A stretch of 64,000 nucleotides of DNA from Amphirosellinia nigrospora (taxonomy: Eukaryota > Ascomycota > Sordariomycetes > Xylariales > Xylariaceae). The stretch spans positions 1,469,181 to 1,533,180 of the forward strand of contig SCHM01000005.1 in NCBI GenBank assembly GCA_004123355.1, in the 5' to 3' direction. The position numbers were made by a program, and so were the translations under genes. The notes beneath the pieces were generated by a model. The model had not been told where the DNA came from and did no database searches. It saw only the letters and a program-made list of their open reading frames with translations. Below, in pieces: positions 52,700 through 64,000 of this stretch; positions within the stretch are counted from its first letter, which is position 1; each line of letters opens with the position of its first letter.

Positions 52700-55600
52700 T
52701 ATTATAAATCTAAAAATTAAAATAATAAAATATTAGCATTTATTTAATAAATAACTATTAATAAATTAATATTTAGTAATAACTAAAGTAGTAATATATA
52801 ACTTTAAAATATACGAAAATAAATTATACTAAAAAAAAAAAAATATAATAAAATTATTAAAAACTTTAAAAAAAAATCGAAAAATAATTTATTAATTATA
52901 AATATAAATAAAGCTTATAAAAAATAAATTTAACGAAATTATTAATAATTTAAAAAATTAAATAAATTAAATAAAAAGTTAGTTTTAATTAATTTAATTA
53001 ATTTAATTAATTAATTAATCTAGCTAATAAAAATATATTTAAAATGTTTAATAATAAATAATATTATTAAAAAATAATTAGGAAATATTAAGCTTTTCGG
53101 ATAAAACGGCAAAAAAATAAATAAGTTTTTTAAAAATTTAAATCGATTAATTTTAAAAAAAAAAACCAAAGCGTAATTTTACTAAAAAAAGTTTAAAAGC
53201 AAAAAAAAAAAAAATTACTTTTATTTTAAATTTAAACTTAGATTTATTATTATTATTATTATTAAATTTAAAAAAATCTAATAATATTTATATTAAATAT
53301 AAATATTATTTATTATAAAAAACTTAAAAACTTTTATTTATAAATAAAACTAAGCTAAAATAGTATAAATTTAAATTAAAGCTTAATAAAAAAAACTATT
53401 TAAAAAAGCTTAAAACTAATTAATATATTAATATAATTTATATTTTATTATAAAAATTATTAAATATAATTTTAAAACTTTATTAGTTTATATAAAAAAC
53501 TAGTATTAATATAACAATTATTAGTATATTAAAACTAGCTTTTTAAACTTAATTAAAAATATCGAAAAAAATTATATATATTAAAAATTTTTAATAAAAC
53601 TTATAATATAATAAGCTAAATATACTAAAAAATATATAAAACGATATTATTAATTATAAATATAATAAAAAAATTCCGTACTTTTTATATTTAAATTTTT
53701 TAAAAATATAAAATAGTATAAAAAACTAAAAAAAAAAAAATATAAACTAATAAGTTATAATATTTATAGCTATAATAAAAAATAAAAATAGCTTAATATA
53801 ATATTATTATTAAAATTATAAAATATAAAAATATTATATTTAAAATTTAGTCGATAAATTTAATAATAATTTTAAAAACTATATAAAAAAAAGCCCAAAA
53901 AAAACTATAAAAAAAAAGGTTTAATAATAACGTTATTAATAAAAAAAAGTTATAATAAAAGTATAATAAAAGCAAAAATTATAAGTTAAACTTTAAATCT
54001 AATTTTAAAAAAAAAAATTATAATAAAAAAAAGCCTAAATGCTTTAAGTGCAGCTAATAAAGTTATATTATTAAAAATTGCCTTAATAAAAATAATAATA
54101 ACTAGAATTAAAACTTTAAACGATTAAAAACTTATAATATTTATATAAACTTATTAAAAATTAAAAGCTATTTACGGGCTTCGAAAATAATTTTAGTTAT
54201 TTTGCTTATATAAATATAAATACTTTATAAAGTCAAATCTTTATAACTATAAAATATATTTTTTTTTTATTATATTTAATTTATCTTTTTTTATTTTAAA
54301 TAACTATAGTACTATTAATTATAGATAAAACTACGTTATACAGGGTAGCTTTAAGCTAAAAGGTTATTACGGCTTAAAAAACTTTAACTTAGGAAACTCT
54401 AACTTAAAAACCTTAACTTAAGGGACCTTAACATAGGAAATCTTAACTTAAAAGATAGCTTTAGCTTCGATAATTATACTAAGCTAAAAAAAAATAACTG
54501 CGGACCTATCTACTATAGTAAGCTTGTTTATTAATTAAAAATAACGAATTTTTTATTAAACGAAAGTTAGCTTTAATAATAATAAATCTAAAAATAATTC
54601 GAAGCTAATTATTATTAATAATTTGAAACCGATTATTAAGCTAATTAGTAAGTAGAAAACTATAGTAGCAGTACTTTTAACTATATTTACTTTTATATTC
54701 TCGCTTTTAACGGTAATTTTAAATAACCTAGGTTAAAAGGACGTACTAAGTATTAAAATTACTAGATAGCGGATTAAATATTAAAATTATTATATAAAAA
54801 TAATAATATTTTTAAACATATTTATATCTTAGGAAATTATTATATTTTAGTATATAAGCGCTATTTTTATTTAATATAGGGTCGAATATAAAAATATATA
54901 ATAATAAAACTAACTTCGAAAAAAAGTTAATAGTAGATCTAACTAAAAAAACGAAAAATATACGGTTTATATAAAAATAAACTTATATAAATTAAAAAAG
55001 ATCGGTATTATTATAAAGAACTTTAAACTTTTAATAAAAATAAACATAATATAAATATAAAATATATTTTATTTATTTTATTATTTTTATTAAATATATT
55101 TTTAAAAAAATAATTATATAAAATAAAAGTTATTTAAATAAGTATATTATAAAAATAGCTATAAAATAGCTATTATAAATTTTAATATTTAATAGCGTAA
55201 TTTTTTTATAAATATATAAAAAAAAAACTTTATATAATATATTAACTTTAAAAAAACCGTAAAAATTCGCGCTAAATATAGCAAATAAAATCGAAACGTT
55301 AAAAAATTATTGTTTAAATTATTATTAAAAAAAAAGTAAAAATAACCTTTAAAATTTAAAATAAGCTAATTTTTTAATACTATTAGTTTATTATTTTAAT
55401 ATTAAAAATTAATATAAATAATTAAATATACTATAAATATTAATATTAAACTTAAAAAAGTTAAATATTTTTTTATTTTATTTACGATCGGGCTAAAATT
55501 AAAAATATATTTTAAAAAAAACTATTAAAAAAGCTAATTATTTAAAAAAATAATTTAAATAAATTTTAGCTAAATTAAATTAATTTTAATCGAAAAATAT

Positions 55601-58370
55601 AAATATTTTTTATTTATAATAAATAATAATAATATTATATTTTTAAAATATATAAAACGAAAAATAAAATAAAAATATTATTAAAATATATTTATAATAA
55701 ATAAATAAAAATTAATATTTTAAATATTTTAATTTAATAAAAACTACTAAAAAAAATATTACGTTTATATATAAATAGTAATAAAAAGTTCGGTATAAAA
55801 GATTTAAAAATATTTTATAACGAAATAAAATAACCGTTATTATTTTATTATTTATAAATTAATATTAAAATATATAGTTAAAAAATCGATAAATTTTATT
55901 TAAAGTAAAACTAAAGCTTTATTTTTATAAACTAAATTATTAATTATATTTTAAATATATAAAATCTTAATAATATATATATTTTTAATAAAACTAATTA
56001 ATTTATAATAAAAAAATAACTTTAGCTAAAAAATATTTTAATTATTTAAATTAAAAAAAAAATAATAAACCTAACTTTAATAATTTATAAATAATAAATA
56101 TACGCTATATAATATTTATTAATAAATTTATACGTATATTAGCTAAAAAACTAAAAGCTAAAAAAACTAATATTATATTTTTAAATTATAAAAGCACGTT
56201 TAACTATATAGTTTAGTTTATTAAAATAATAAAATATTATATATATTATATATAATTTTCTATAAAAATATTAAAAATATAAATAACGTTTATAACTTTA
56301 AAATATCGTACGTTTATTATTTCTTAAAATATAACGCAAATTTAAATAATATTACTAAAAAATTAAAAATTTTATTTAAATATAAAACTATAATTATAAT
56401 ATTAAAAATAATATTATAAATAGTAAAAACAAACTAAAAAAATATAGCGACCGTAAAAATAAGTAATAAAACTAACTTTTATTATTAAATATAATAAAAA
56501 AAAACCTCGAAAAAATTTAATTAAAAGCTTATATTAACTATATAAAATAAATAAAAATTATTTTAATATAATTTATGCTTTAAATATAATATTAAGCTAA
56601 AAAAATAAAATATATATATAAATAATTTTATAAACAATTTAAATATAAACTAAAATAAATAAATTTAAAACTTAAAAAGTTAATATAATATTTATAGCTT
56701 ATAAAAAACTAAATTAAATAAATTAAACTATTTTTATATTTTTAAAAAGTTATTTTTATATAAATTATTTATAAAAATTATTAAAAAGTTTATAGTAAAA
56801 ATATTTACTTTTAATAAACTTATTTTAAAAAAACATTCGTAAAAAAAATAAAAAAAAATAATTTAAAGCTATATTAAAAAAAATACGCAGTTTATTTAAA
56901 TATAATATTTTAAAATTCGTAAAATATATAAAGTTATTTATAGCTATTTTATTAATTTTATATAAATATTTAAAAAAAATATTTATTAATTAATAAACTA
57001 AATAAATATAAAGCTAAAATTTATATTTATAGGTTTATTTAGCGTAAAATATTAATTATAATAAAATTTTTATTTTTATAGCTTAAATATTATAAAAAAT
57101 TTTAATAATTTTAATAGCCGCTTAAAATAATATATTATTTAAATCGATTTTATAGTAGTATATTTTAATAAAACGTTTTATAAAAAATATTTATAAAATA
57201 ATTTAAAATATTAAAAAAATATTTTAAAACTTTTAAATTAAACAAAAAAATATAACTAGCTAGTTAAAAAAATTATTAAACTAATAAAGCTTTTATATAG
57301 TTTTAAATAATTAAAATATAAATAATAAATTAAAACTAAAAAATCGTAAATAAAATTAAATTTAAGCTTATAATTTTTAATAACGTTATATATATTAATT
57401 ACGAAATAAAAAAATTATAATATTTTATATAAATAATTTTTTAATTATAGGACTTAATTTAAATTATTTAAAAAATATTATTATAAAAATTAATAAAATA
57501 GTTTTAACGAACGATTTAAATTAAATTAATTAGTTTTTAAATATAAATCGTAAAAAATAAAATTAATAATAAATAAACTTTAATTAAAAACATATATAAC
57601 TAAAATATTTAATTTTATTAGTTTAAATTTAATACGAAAATATTTTATATTTATAAATGTTAAAAAATAATTTATATTATAAAACGTAAAAAAAAGCTTA
57701 TTTTTAAAAATAAAATATTTAGCTATACTTTTTTATTTAATAAATTAAATTTTTTTATTTAAATTATAAAGTTTAATAAAGTTTTATTATTTTTATTTAA
57801 GCAAAATTTATAATAAATCTTTTTAATAAATATATTAAAAATATAAAATAATTAATTAAATATATAAAAATATTTTAAATATATATTAAATATAATAAGT
57901 TAAAAAAAAGCTATTTATATAAAATCTATAATAATATAAGTTTATTTACTATTATTAATATTATTTTAATATTAAATTTATAAAATAATAAATTATTAAT
58001 AAAATATATTATATTTTTAAATAGCGCGCTAATATTATAATATTTTAAACTATAATTAATTATAGCAAAAAATTTTACTAAAAATAAATATATTGTAATA
58101 AATAAAGTAGCAAATAATCTAGCGTAAATAAAGAACTTTTTAAATAAACTTAAAATATTATTAAATAGTTTTATTATTTTTTTATATAATAATATAAAAG
58201 CTATAAGTTAGTTTGAATATATAGCTATATTAAAGCAAAAAAAATATATAAAAGTAGTATATTATTATATTAATTAAAAAATATAAGCTAATTATATTAA
58301 GCTAGTATATATAAAATTAAAAAATAATTTAGTTAATAAGTTAACTAAACTATTAAAAAAACTAAATATT
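52700..58370 (+). pseudogene. Copia gag-pol relic of A3
   Basis: Gag runs to the zinc knuckle at 54040-54081, followed by a linker of five 15-bp repeats (54381-54455) and the protease D-S-G at 54765-54773; integrase should lie between about 55.0 and 56.3 kb; RT between about 56.9 and 57.6 kb, ending in a Copia-type RNase H. Spacing of the readable motifs fits one Copia polyprotein frame. Inactivated by RIP stops. Confidence 0.82.
54381..54455 (+). repeat. 15-bp coding minisatellite in Copia linker (A3)
   Basis: Five units of about 15 bp of the form CTTAACTTAGGAAAC. In the gag-pol phase the last three read L-N-L-R-D, L-N-I-G-N, L-N-L-K-D, so the repeat encoded a pentapeptide array between zinc knuckle and protease. 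A1 has about seven units (about 4245-4335) and A2 five to six (about 31737-31815, minus strand). Confidence 0.8.
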
Positions 58371-59115
58371 AAAAGTTTTTATTTTTATTTAATTTATAAA
58401 TTAAAAAAATTAATAAAAAAAAAAAATAAAGCTAAGCTTTTTTAAAACTTTATATAATAAGTAATTAATAGTTTAAGCTTATTTATTATTATTAAAAAAA
58501 AAGGATTATTAATATATTAACTTTTTAAAAAATAATTAATTTAATACTTTAATATTTATAATATTTTAAAACTTATAATTATATATAACTAATTTAATTT
58601 ATTTTATTATACGATTAATAAATTTATTAAATAAAAATAATATTTAGTTAAAAATAACTAGTATTATTTAATTATTTTTTAAATCTAAAAAGGTCCTAAA
58701 AGTTTAAATCTAAAAAAAGTTTAAAGTTTTAAAAAATAGCGCTATTTAATTATTTATTTAATAAGTATTTAGATAAATATAAAAAATAGTGCTATTTTAT
58801 TTTATATATTTTATAAAAAATAAAATATTTTAAAAGTTTTTTTTAAACTTTAAAATAAGTAAAAATTATACTAAAATTATAATAATAATAAAAGCGTTTA
58901 TAAATAGTAATTTTAAACTAAATAAAAAAATAGGTCCGTTTTAAAACAAATATATAGTTTATACGTATATATAAATATTATATTTAGTTTAATTAGTTAA
59001 TTATATATTTTTAGTTATAAAAAAAAAAGTTTAATTATAATATTAAATTAATTTAAAGTTTTTTATTATTTTTTTTCGAAGTTTATAATATTATAATATT
59101 TATAGCTAAAAAAAA

Positions 59116-59429
59116 TATTAATATATAAATTTAATACTTAATTAGTTTAATAATAAATTATATAATTATTAATATTTAGGTAATTATAATATAATAGTAT
59201 ATAGTTTTATATATACGCTAAATATTACATAGCACGCGTAAAAAAAGCCTTTTTTACGCAAGCTAAAAAGAATATTAAGCTGCTATAGCTACTTAAGCAA
59301 ATTCTTTAGTATTTAATAAAAAATAACTTATTTAGTTTATAACTATAAAATTAAAATATATAATAGTATAAATATACTAATTAAGCTAACTAACTTAGTA
59401 TTACCTTTAATATCGATACTATTTCTATA
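59116..59429 (+). repeat. Family A 3' LTR of A3
   Basis: 314 bp; the start is mutated to TATTAATATA and the end is TATTTCTATA, as in A1. The two LTRs of this copy differ at many RIP-type sites. Confidence 0.9.
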
Positions 59430-59760
59430 ATAACTATAGTTTTTTTAAAAAATAATTTAATAAAAATTATATTTAAATAAAGTTTATAATAATAATATTA
59501 GTTTATATATAAAAATAATAAATATTTTAATTAATATTAAATAATTAGGTCTAATATAATATATAACTATTAAATAATTAATTTAATAAAAATTAAATTT
59601 ACTATAAAATTAAATTTAATATAAAATTAAATTTAATATAAAATTAAATTTAATATAATTTTAATAAAAAAAAATTAAAATAAAACTTTTAATAAGCTTA
59701 ACTAAAAATAATATAATATTAAGTTTATATTATATAATAAAAAAAGAAATAAGTACTAGG
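59430..59760 (+). mobile_element. Family E right part (E2), part 5
   Basis: Matches E1 from 12597 onward (GTTTTTTTAAAAAATA, then AATTAAATTTAATATAAAAT repeats) to about ATACTA near 12985. It is therefore the right-end region of family E. Several short direct repeats of TTAAATTTAATATAAAA lie at about 59590-59655. Confidence 0.65.
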
Positions 59761-59914
59761 TAAAGCTTTATTAAAAGCAAAAGATTTATTTAGTTTTTAG
59801 TTTTTTGATTTAATTTATAAAACTAAACTTTATTTATTAGTAAAGTAAGCTTTACTTTATAGTGGGGACTTTTTATAAGGGTTACTTTTTTTATTAAAAT
59901 ATAATAAGTACTAG
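59748..59914. repeat. Direct-repeat-bounded segment with weak RIP
   Basis: AATAAGTACTAG occurs at 59748-59759 and again at 59903-59914, bracketing about 143 bp that contain TAGTGGGGACTTTTTATAAG and a GTAAAGC/GCTTTAC self-complementary pair. It keeps TG and GGG runs, unlike its surroundings. The 12-bp repeat could be a target duplication of a small insertion, but no terminal inverted repeat is evident. Confidence 0.45.
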
Positions 59915-61113
59915 CTTTAAAAAAACCATTATTACTTTTAATAACTTTACCATTATATTTAAGCTAATATATAATATTAAAGTGGTTATTAATATAAATT
60001 ATTTTAATTTAACTTTTTTATAGCAAAGTTTATTTTTAAGAATAATTATAAGGTTATTTACTAGGCTAAGCTATAATAGTTATAGCTTTTTTTTTCGATT
60101 TTAGGTTTATTATTTGCTTAAAACTAGTATTTTTTAATTAAATTTTTAAAGTTTTTTAATTATTATTCCGATTTTTACTAGTTATTTTTATAATTATAGC
60201 TTTTTTATTTTATTAAATATTAAAAGCTAATATAATTACGGTTTAATTAATATTAAAATAGTTTTATTTTAAAAGAATTATTATTTTTTTTAAAATTAGG
60301 TTAATTATTAAAAATTAAATTAAAAAAAAGGATTTATTAATAAAAAAATCTTTATTATTTTATTTAAAAAATAAATAAGCAATAAAAATAATAAAATATA
60401 TTTTAAAGGTTTTAAAAAAATTTAGTTTATAAATAAACTATTTAATTTAATTTTTAATTTTTTAAAAATTAGTATATTATTAAAAGAACTTTTTAGAAAA
60501 TTTATTTAAAAAATAATAATTATAATATAGCTATAAATATATTTTATTTTATTTCTTAAATTTTATTAACTTATATTTTTAATTATAATATTATTTAGCT
60601 TTTAATAAAGCAAAATTTATAGTTAATTTAGTATTTTTACGTAAATGTTTATATATAAAACGTAGGTTTTATATTTAATAGTATTAACTTTTATTAATAC
60701 GTCGTTAAGTTTAAAAACTTAGAAATTAAATAATTATTTATAAAGCAAAAATTTAATAAAATTTAAATAAATATTATTAAAATTTTATTATAAAATAAAA
60801 ATAAATTAATTTAATTATTTTTAAAATGTTTAAAATTATAATACTAAATAATAATTTTTATAGTTTAGTTTTTTATTTAAAAAGATTATTTTTTTAAAAG
60901 TAATAAGTAGTAATTATAAAAAGCTTAGTTTTTTATACTTTTTATAAACTTTTTTAAAAATCCGAAATAAATTTACGATTTTAATTTAAAATAATATTAA
61001 TAAATAATTTTTAATCCTTTAATAATAACTATATAATTAATATAGTTCTTTAATTTTTATAATATATTTTTTATTATTTAAATAAATAAAGTTTTTTTTA
61101 AAGTAAATATATT
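59915..61113. repeat. Unclassified AT-rich relic
   Basis: T-rich plus strand with somewhat more AGG, ACC and GGTT than the retroelement relics (for example AACTTTACCATTATA near 59945), so RIP is milder at the left. It does not align by eye with family B, although B0 should have continued after family E. No open frame, no motif. Confidence 0.4.
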
Positions 61114-61245
61114 AGATGGGCCGTCGGCCCGACGACAGCTGTTAACAGCTGGCGGAGCCAGCTGCAGCCAGGCATTTCTAGACAGGACAAACAGGTGCTA
61201 CGCACCTTCAATACAACAACCACTTCTCCCTCGCTCCTTCTTTCT
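61114..61245 (+). repeat. Family C solo terminal repeat, copy 3
   Basis: 132 bp, AGATGGGCC...CTTCTTTCT, with the perfect duplication ATATT (61109-61113, 61246-61250). The best preserved copy with copy 1: all three hairpins are intact, including the 9-bp central stem. Essentially free of RIP. Confidence 0.9.
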
Positions 61246-62384
61246 ATATTATAAATATTAATATATTATAATAATTATAACTTTTAATTTATTAAAATAT
61301 ATTTATAAAAAATTTTTTAAATAAACTAATAATAAAATTAAATAAAATAGTTTTTATAAGCTTAATATTTTTAAAATAAATAAACTAATAATTATTATAA
61401 AGTTTTTTATAATTAATAGCGCACGTTTTATAATTATATAATATTTAATATAAACTATTTTTATACGTTTTTAAATAAATAATATAAAGTTTTAACCTTT
61501 TTAATATATATTATACGCCGAAATAATATTTATTATTATAAGCTATTTATATAAACTTATATATTTGGTTATTAAAAATATATAATTTATATTTACTTTT
61601 TTATTTATATTATAAAGTAAATCTTTAATAATTATAAATAAATAACTAAAGCGCGAAAATATTTTATTAATAACTTTATTATTTTTATAAATAATATATA
61701 TAATATAGTAATATTTAAAGTTTTTATTATAATTAGCAATAATTTTAGCTTTTATTGTTTTATTAAATAGTTTTAAAAATTATTTTATAGTAAATTTAGC
61801 TAATTAAATTTAGTTTAAAATCAGTTTTTTATCCGATCGTTTAATTTAATTATTTATTATTTAATTAAATATAATATAAAATCGATTTAATCTATTAAAA
61901 ACGAAATTTAACTTATTAAATAAATAATATATTTATAATTTATATTAAAATAAATAAAAAAATATTAATAAAACGTTTATTAGCCCGATTAATAAATATT
62001 ATATTAAGCTTAGTTTAATTTAAGATATTTTAATCGTAAAATAATCGGTTAATATTATAATAAAGTTTTATATAGTTTTAATTATAATATATAGCTTTTT
62101 ATATTTATATTATATATATAATTTTTGATTTAAAAAGTTTATAGCGTAATTTAATATTTATAAAATAATAATTTAAAAATATAATTAATATATTTAAATA
62201 TTCGGAATATATACGTGAAATTTTATTAATAGTTTTTATTTAAATAGAAAACTATAATATTAAGTTTTTTTTAAAGATTATTTATTATATAAATAATTAT
62301 TAAGCTAAATTATAATAATAATAAAAAATATAATTATAAATTAAATTTTATATAGCTTTAAATAAAAAAATTTTTTTTCGGTCG
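61246..62384 (-). mobile_element. Unclassified RIP relic (possibly reversed family E)
   Basis: T-rich. It shares an extended, patchy match with 1090-1300 in the same orientation (AATAATATATTTATAATTTA and flanks). The complement of about 62040-62230 resembles 24890-25100 of family E. It ends at the 3' LTR of A4. No frame or motif. Confidence 0.4.
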
Positions 62385-62696
62385 TATAAAAATAATGTTA
62401 ATATTAAAGGGTAATACTAGGTTAATTAGCTTTATTAATATATTCGTACTATTATATACTCTTAGTCTTTTAATTATAAACTAAATAAATTATTTTTTAT
62501 TAAATATTAAAAATTTGCTTAAGCAGTTATAATAGTTTAATATTCTTTTTTTTATGTAAAAAAGGTTTTTTTACGTATGCCGCGTAATATCTAGCGTATA
62601 TAAAACTACGTACTATTATACTATATAGCTATTTAAATATTAATAATTATATAATTTATTATTAAACTAATTAAATATTAAATTTATATATTAATA
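62385..62696 (-). repeat. Family A 3' LTR of A4
   Basis: 312 bp aligned with 26704-27018. The AGGGTAATACTAGGTTAATT region and the ACGTATGCCGCGTAATATCTAGCG region are recognisable. Confidence 0.9.
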
Positions 62697-63399
62697 TTTT
62701 TTTTAGCTATAAATATTATAATATTATAAGCTTTAAAAAAAAAAAAATAAAAAAACTTTAAATTAATTTAGTACTATAATTAAACTTTTTTTTTATAACT
62801 AAAAATATATATTTAATTAATTAAACTAAATATAATATTTATATATATATACGGGCTATATATTTTATTTTAAAACGGACTTATTTTTTTATTTAGTTTA
62901 AAATTATTATTTATAAACGCTTTTATTACTATTATAATTTTAATATAATTTTTATTTATTTTAAAGTTTAAAAAAAAAAACCTTTAAAATATGTTATTTT
63001 TATAAAATATATAAAATAAAATAGTACCGTTTTTTATACTTATTTAAATACTTATTAAATAAACAATTAAATAGCGCTATTTTTTTAAAACTTTAAACTT
63101 TTTTTAAATTTAAACTTTTAAAACCTTTTTAAATTTTAAAAATAGCTAAATAACGCTAGTTATTTTTAGCTAAATATTATTTTTTATTATTTAGCAAATT
63201 TATTAATTATATAATAAAATAAATTAAATCGGTTATATATAAAATCTATAAGTTTTAAAATATTATAAATATTAAAACATTAAATTAATTATTTTTTAAA
63301 AAATTAATATATCGGTAAATTTTTTTTTTAATAATAATAAATAAACTTAAACTATTAACTACTTATTATATAAAATCCTAAAAAAGCTTAGCTTTATTT

Positions 63400-64000
63400 T
63401 TTTTTTTTTAATTTTTTTAATTTATAAATTAAATAAAAATAAAAACCTTTAATATTTAGCTTTTTTTAATAGTTTAATTAACCCGTTAGCTAGATTATTT
63501 TTTAATTTTATATATATTAGCTTAATATAATTAGTTTATATTTTTTAGTTAGTATAATATATATATTTTTATATTTTATTTTATTTTATTATAACTATAT
63601 ATTTAAACTAACTTATAGCTTTTATATTATTATATAAAAAAATAATAAAACTATTTAATAATATTTTAAGTTTATTTAAAAAATTTTTTATTTATATTAA
63701 ATTATTTACTATTTTATTTATTATAATATATCTATTTTTAATAAAAATTTTTATTATAATTAATTATAATTTAAATATTATAATATTAGCGTATTATTTA
63801 AAAATATAATATATTTTATTAATAATATTATTTTATAAATTTAATATTAAAATAATATTAATAGTAATAAATAATTTAGATTATTATAAATTTATATAAA
63901 CAGCTTTTTTTAGTTTATTATATTTAAATATATATTTAAAATATTTTTTATATATTTAGCTAATTATTTTATATTTTTAATATATTTATTAAAAAAATTT
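63400..64000 (-). pseudogene. Copia RNase H relic of A4 (partial)
   Basis: Minus-strand C-terminal end of the Copia polyprotein. L-A-D-G-L-I-K (63473-63493) is the conserved LADxLTK end of Copia RNase H. Stops and a truncated upstream part; continues outside the window. Confidence 0.7.

Larger units (their letters stand above)
52281..59429 (+). mobile_element. Family A Ty1/Copia retrotransposon, copy A3
   Basis: 7149 bp, LTRs at 52281-52583 and 59116-59429. Best preserved gag and protease of the family: zinc knuckle 54040-54081 reads C-F-K-C-S-stop-stop-S-Y-I-I-K-N-C, exactly the CX2CX4HX4C spacing; protease L-D-S-G at 54762-54773; RT Y-V-D-D at 57426-57437; RNase H end at 58329-58349. Unlike A1 and A2 its flanks differ (ATATT left, ATAAC right), so no target duplication is present. 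Part of the internal region around 54340-54770 is clearly less AT-rich than the rest. Confidence 0.92.
62385..64000 (-). mobile_element. Family A Ty1/Copia, copy A4, cut by window end
   Basis: The minus-strand element enters with its 3' LTR at 62385-62696 (TATAAAAATAATG..., a mutated TGTGGAAATG end) and runs out of the window about 1.3 kb into the interior. The RNase H end motif L-A-D-G-L-I-K is legible at 63473-63493 on the minus strand, with the same CCCGTTAGCTAGATT as A2. RT lies beyond the window. The base run before it (GGTCG) is available for checking the duplication once the other end is known. Confidence 0.88.

Noticed and set aside
59745-59905. CACTA-type transposon end (CCCCACTATAAAG on the complement)
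   Set aside because: No matching inverted end and no 3-bp duplication were found.

Overview
The window reads as a gene-free, extremely AT-rich block from a filamentous ascomycete (Pezizomycotina) genome that has been heavily mutated by RIP (repeat-induced point mutation). CpA and TpG are almost absent, TpA is everywhere, and the surviving C and G sit mostly in AGCT, ACG and TCG contexts. Every coding-like stretch is riddled with TAA/TAG where Gln, Arg or Trp codons are expected, and Gly/Asp codons have become Ser/Asn. No host gene, tRNA or rRNA was found. The three longest open frames (60-65 codons) are fortuitous. The species cannot be named; AT isochores, centromeres or accessory chromosomes of plant-associated Dothideomycetes and similar fungi look like this.

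The sequence is a stack of nested transposons. Family A is a Ty1/Copia element of about 7.2 kb with 303-315 bp LTRs. There are three complete copies (2143-9298 +, 26704-33929 -, 52281-59429 +) and one cut by the window end (62385-64000 -). Gag zinc knuckle, protease DSG, reverse transcriptase YVDD and the RNase H end motif are still legible. Family B is a Ty3/Gypsy element of about 10 kb with 146-bp LTRs, coding on the minus strand. It has two complete copies (10321-21485 and 34949-51884, the second split by element C), a 3'-end fragment (1426 to about 10301) and a solo LTR. Family C has a 130-133 bp GC-rich terminal repeat with three hairpins; there is one 6.6-kb full-length copy (41304-47938) and three solo repeats (327-459, 25421-25552, 61114-61245). 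Family E is an unclassified element of about 6.8 kb in five pieces (from 10302, 21486, 33930, 51885 and 59430), with a 1.6-kb shortened relative at 11541-13147.

Target-site duplications fix the nesting. A1 (ATAAT) sits in B0. B2 (ATTTA) sits in E2. A2 (ATAGC), B1 (TTTAT) and solo C (ATTAT) also sit in E2. C (CGGTT) sits in B1. E1 sits in B2. A3 has no matching duplication, so its left edge may be rearranged. The region edges (1-1425 and 61246-62384) hold further relics that resemble E in reverse orientation.

Base asymmetry tracks coding direction: the coding strand of each relic is A-rich (A1, A3, C and E on plus), while B, A2 and A4 make the plus strand T-rich. The most unusual item is the C terminal repeat. 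It is short, GC-rich and hairpin-dense, largely spared by RIP as a solo copy, and lacks the usual TG...CA ends. The body of the full-length C element could not be assigned to a known class.
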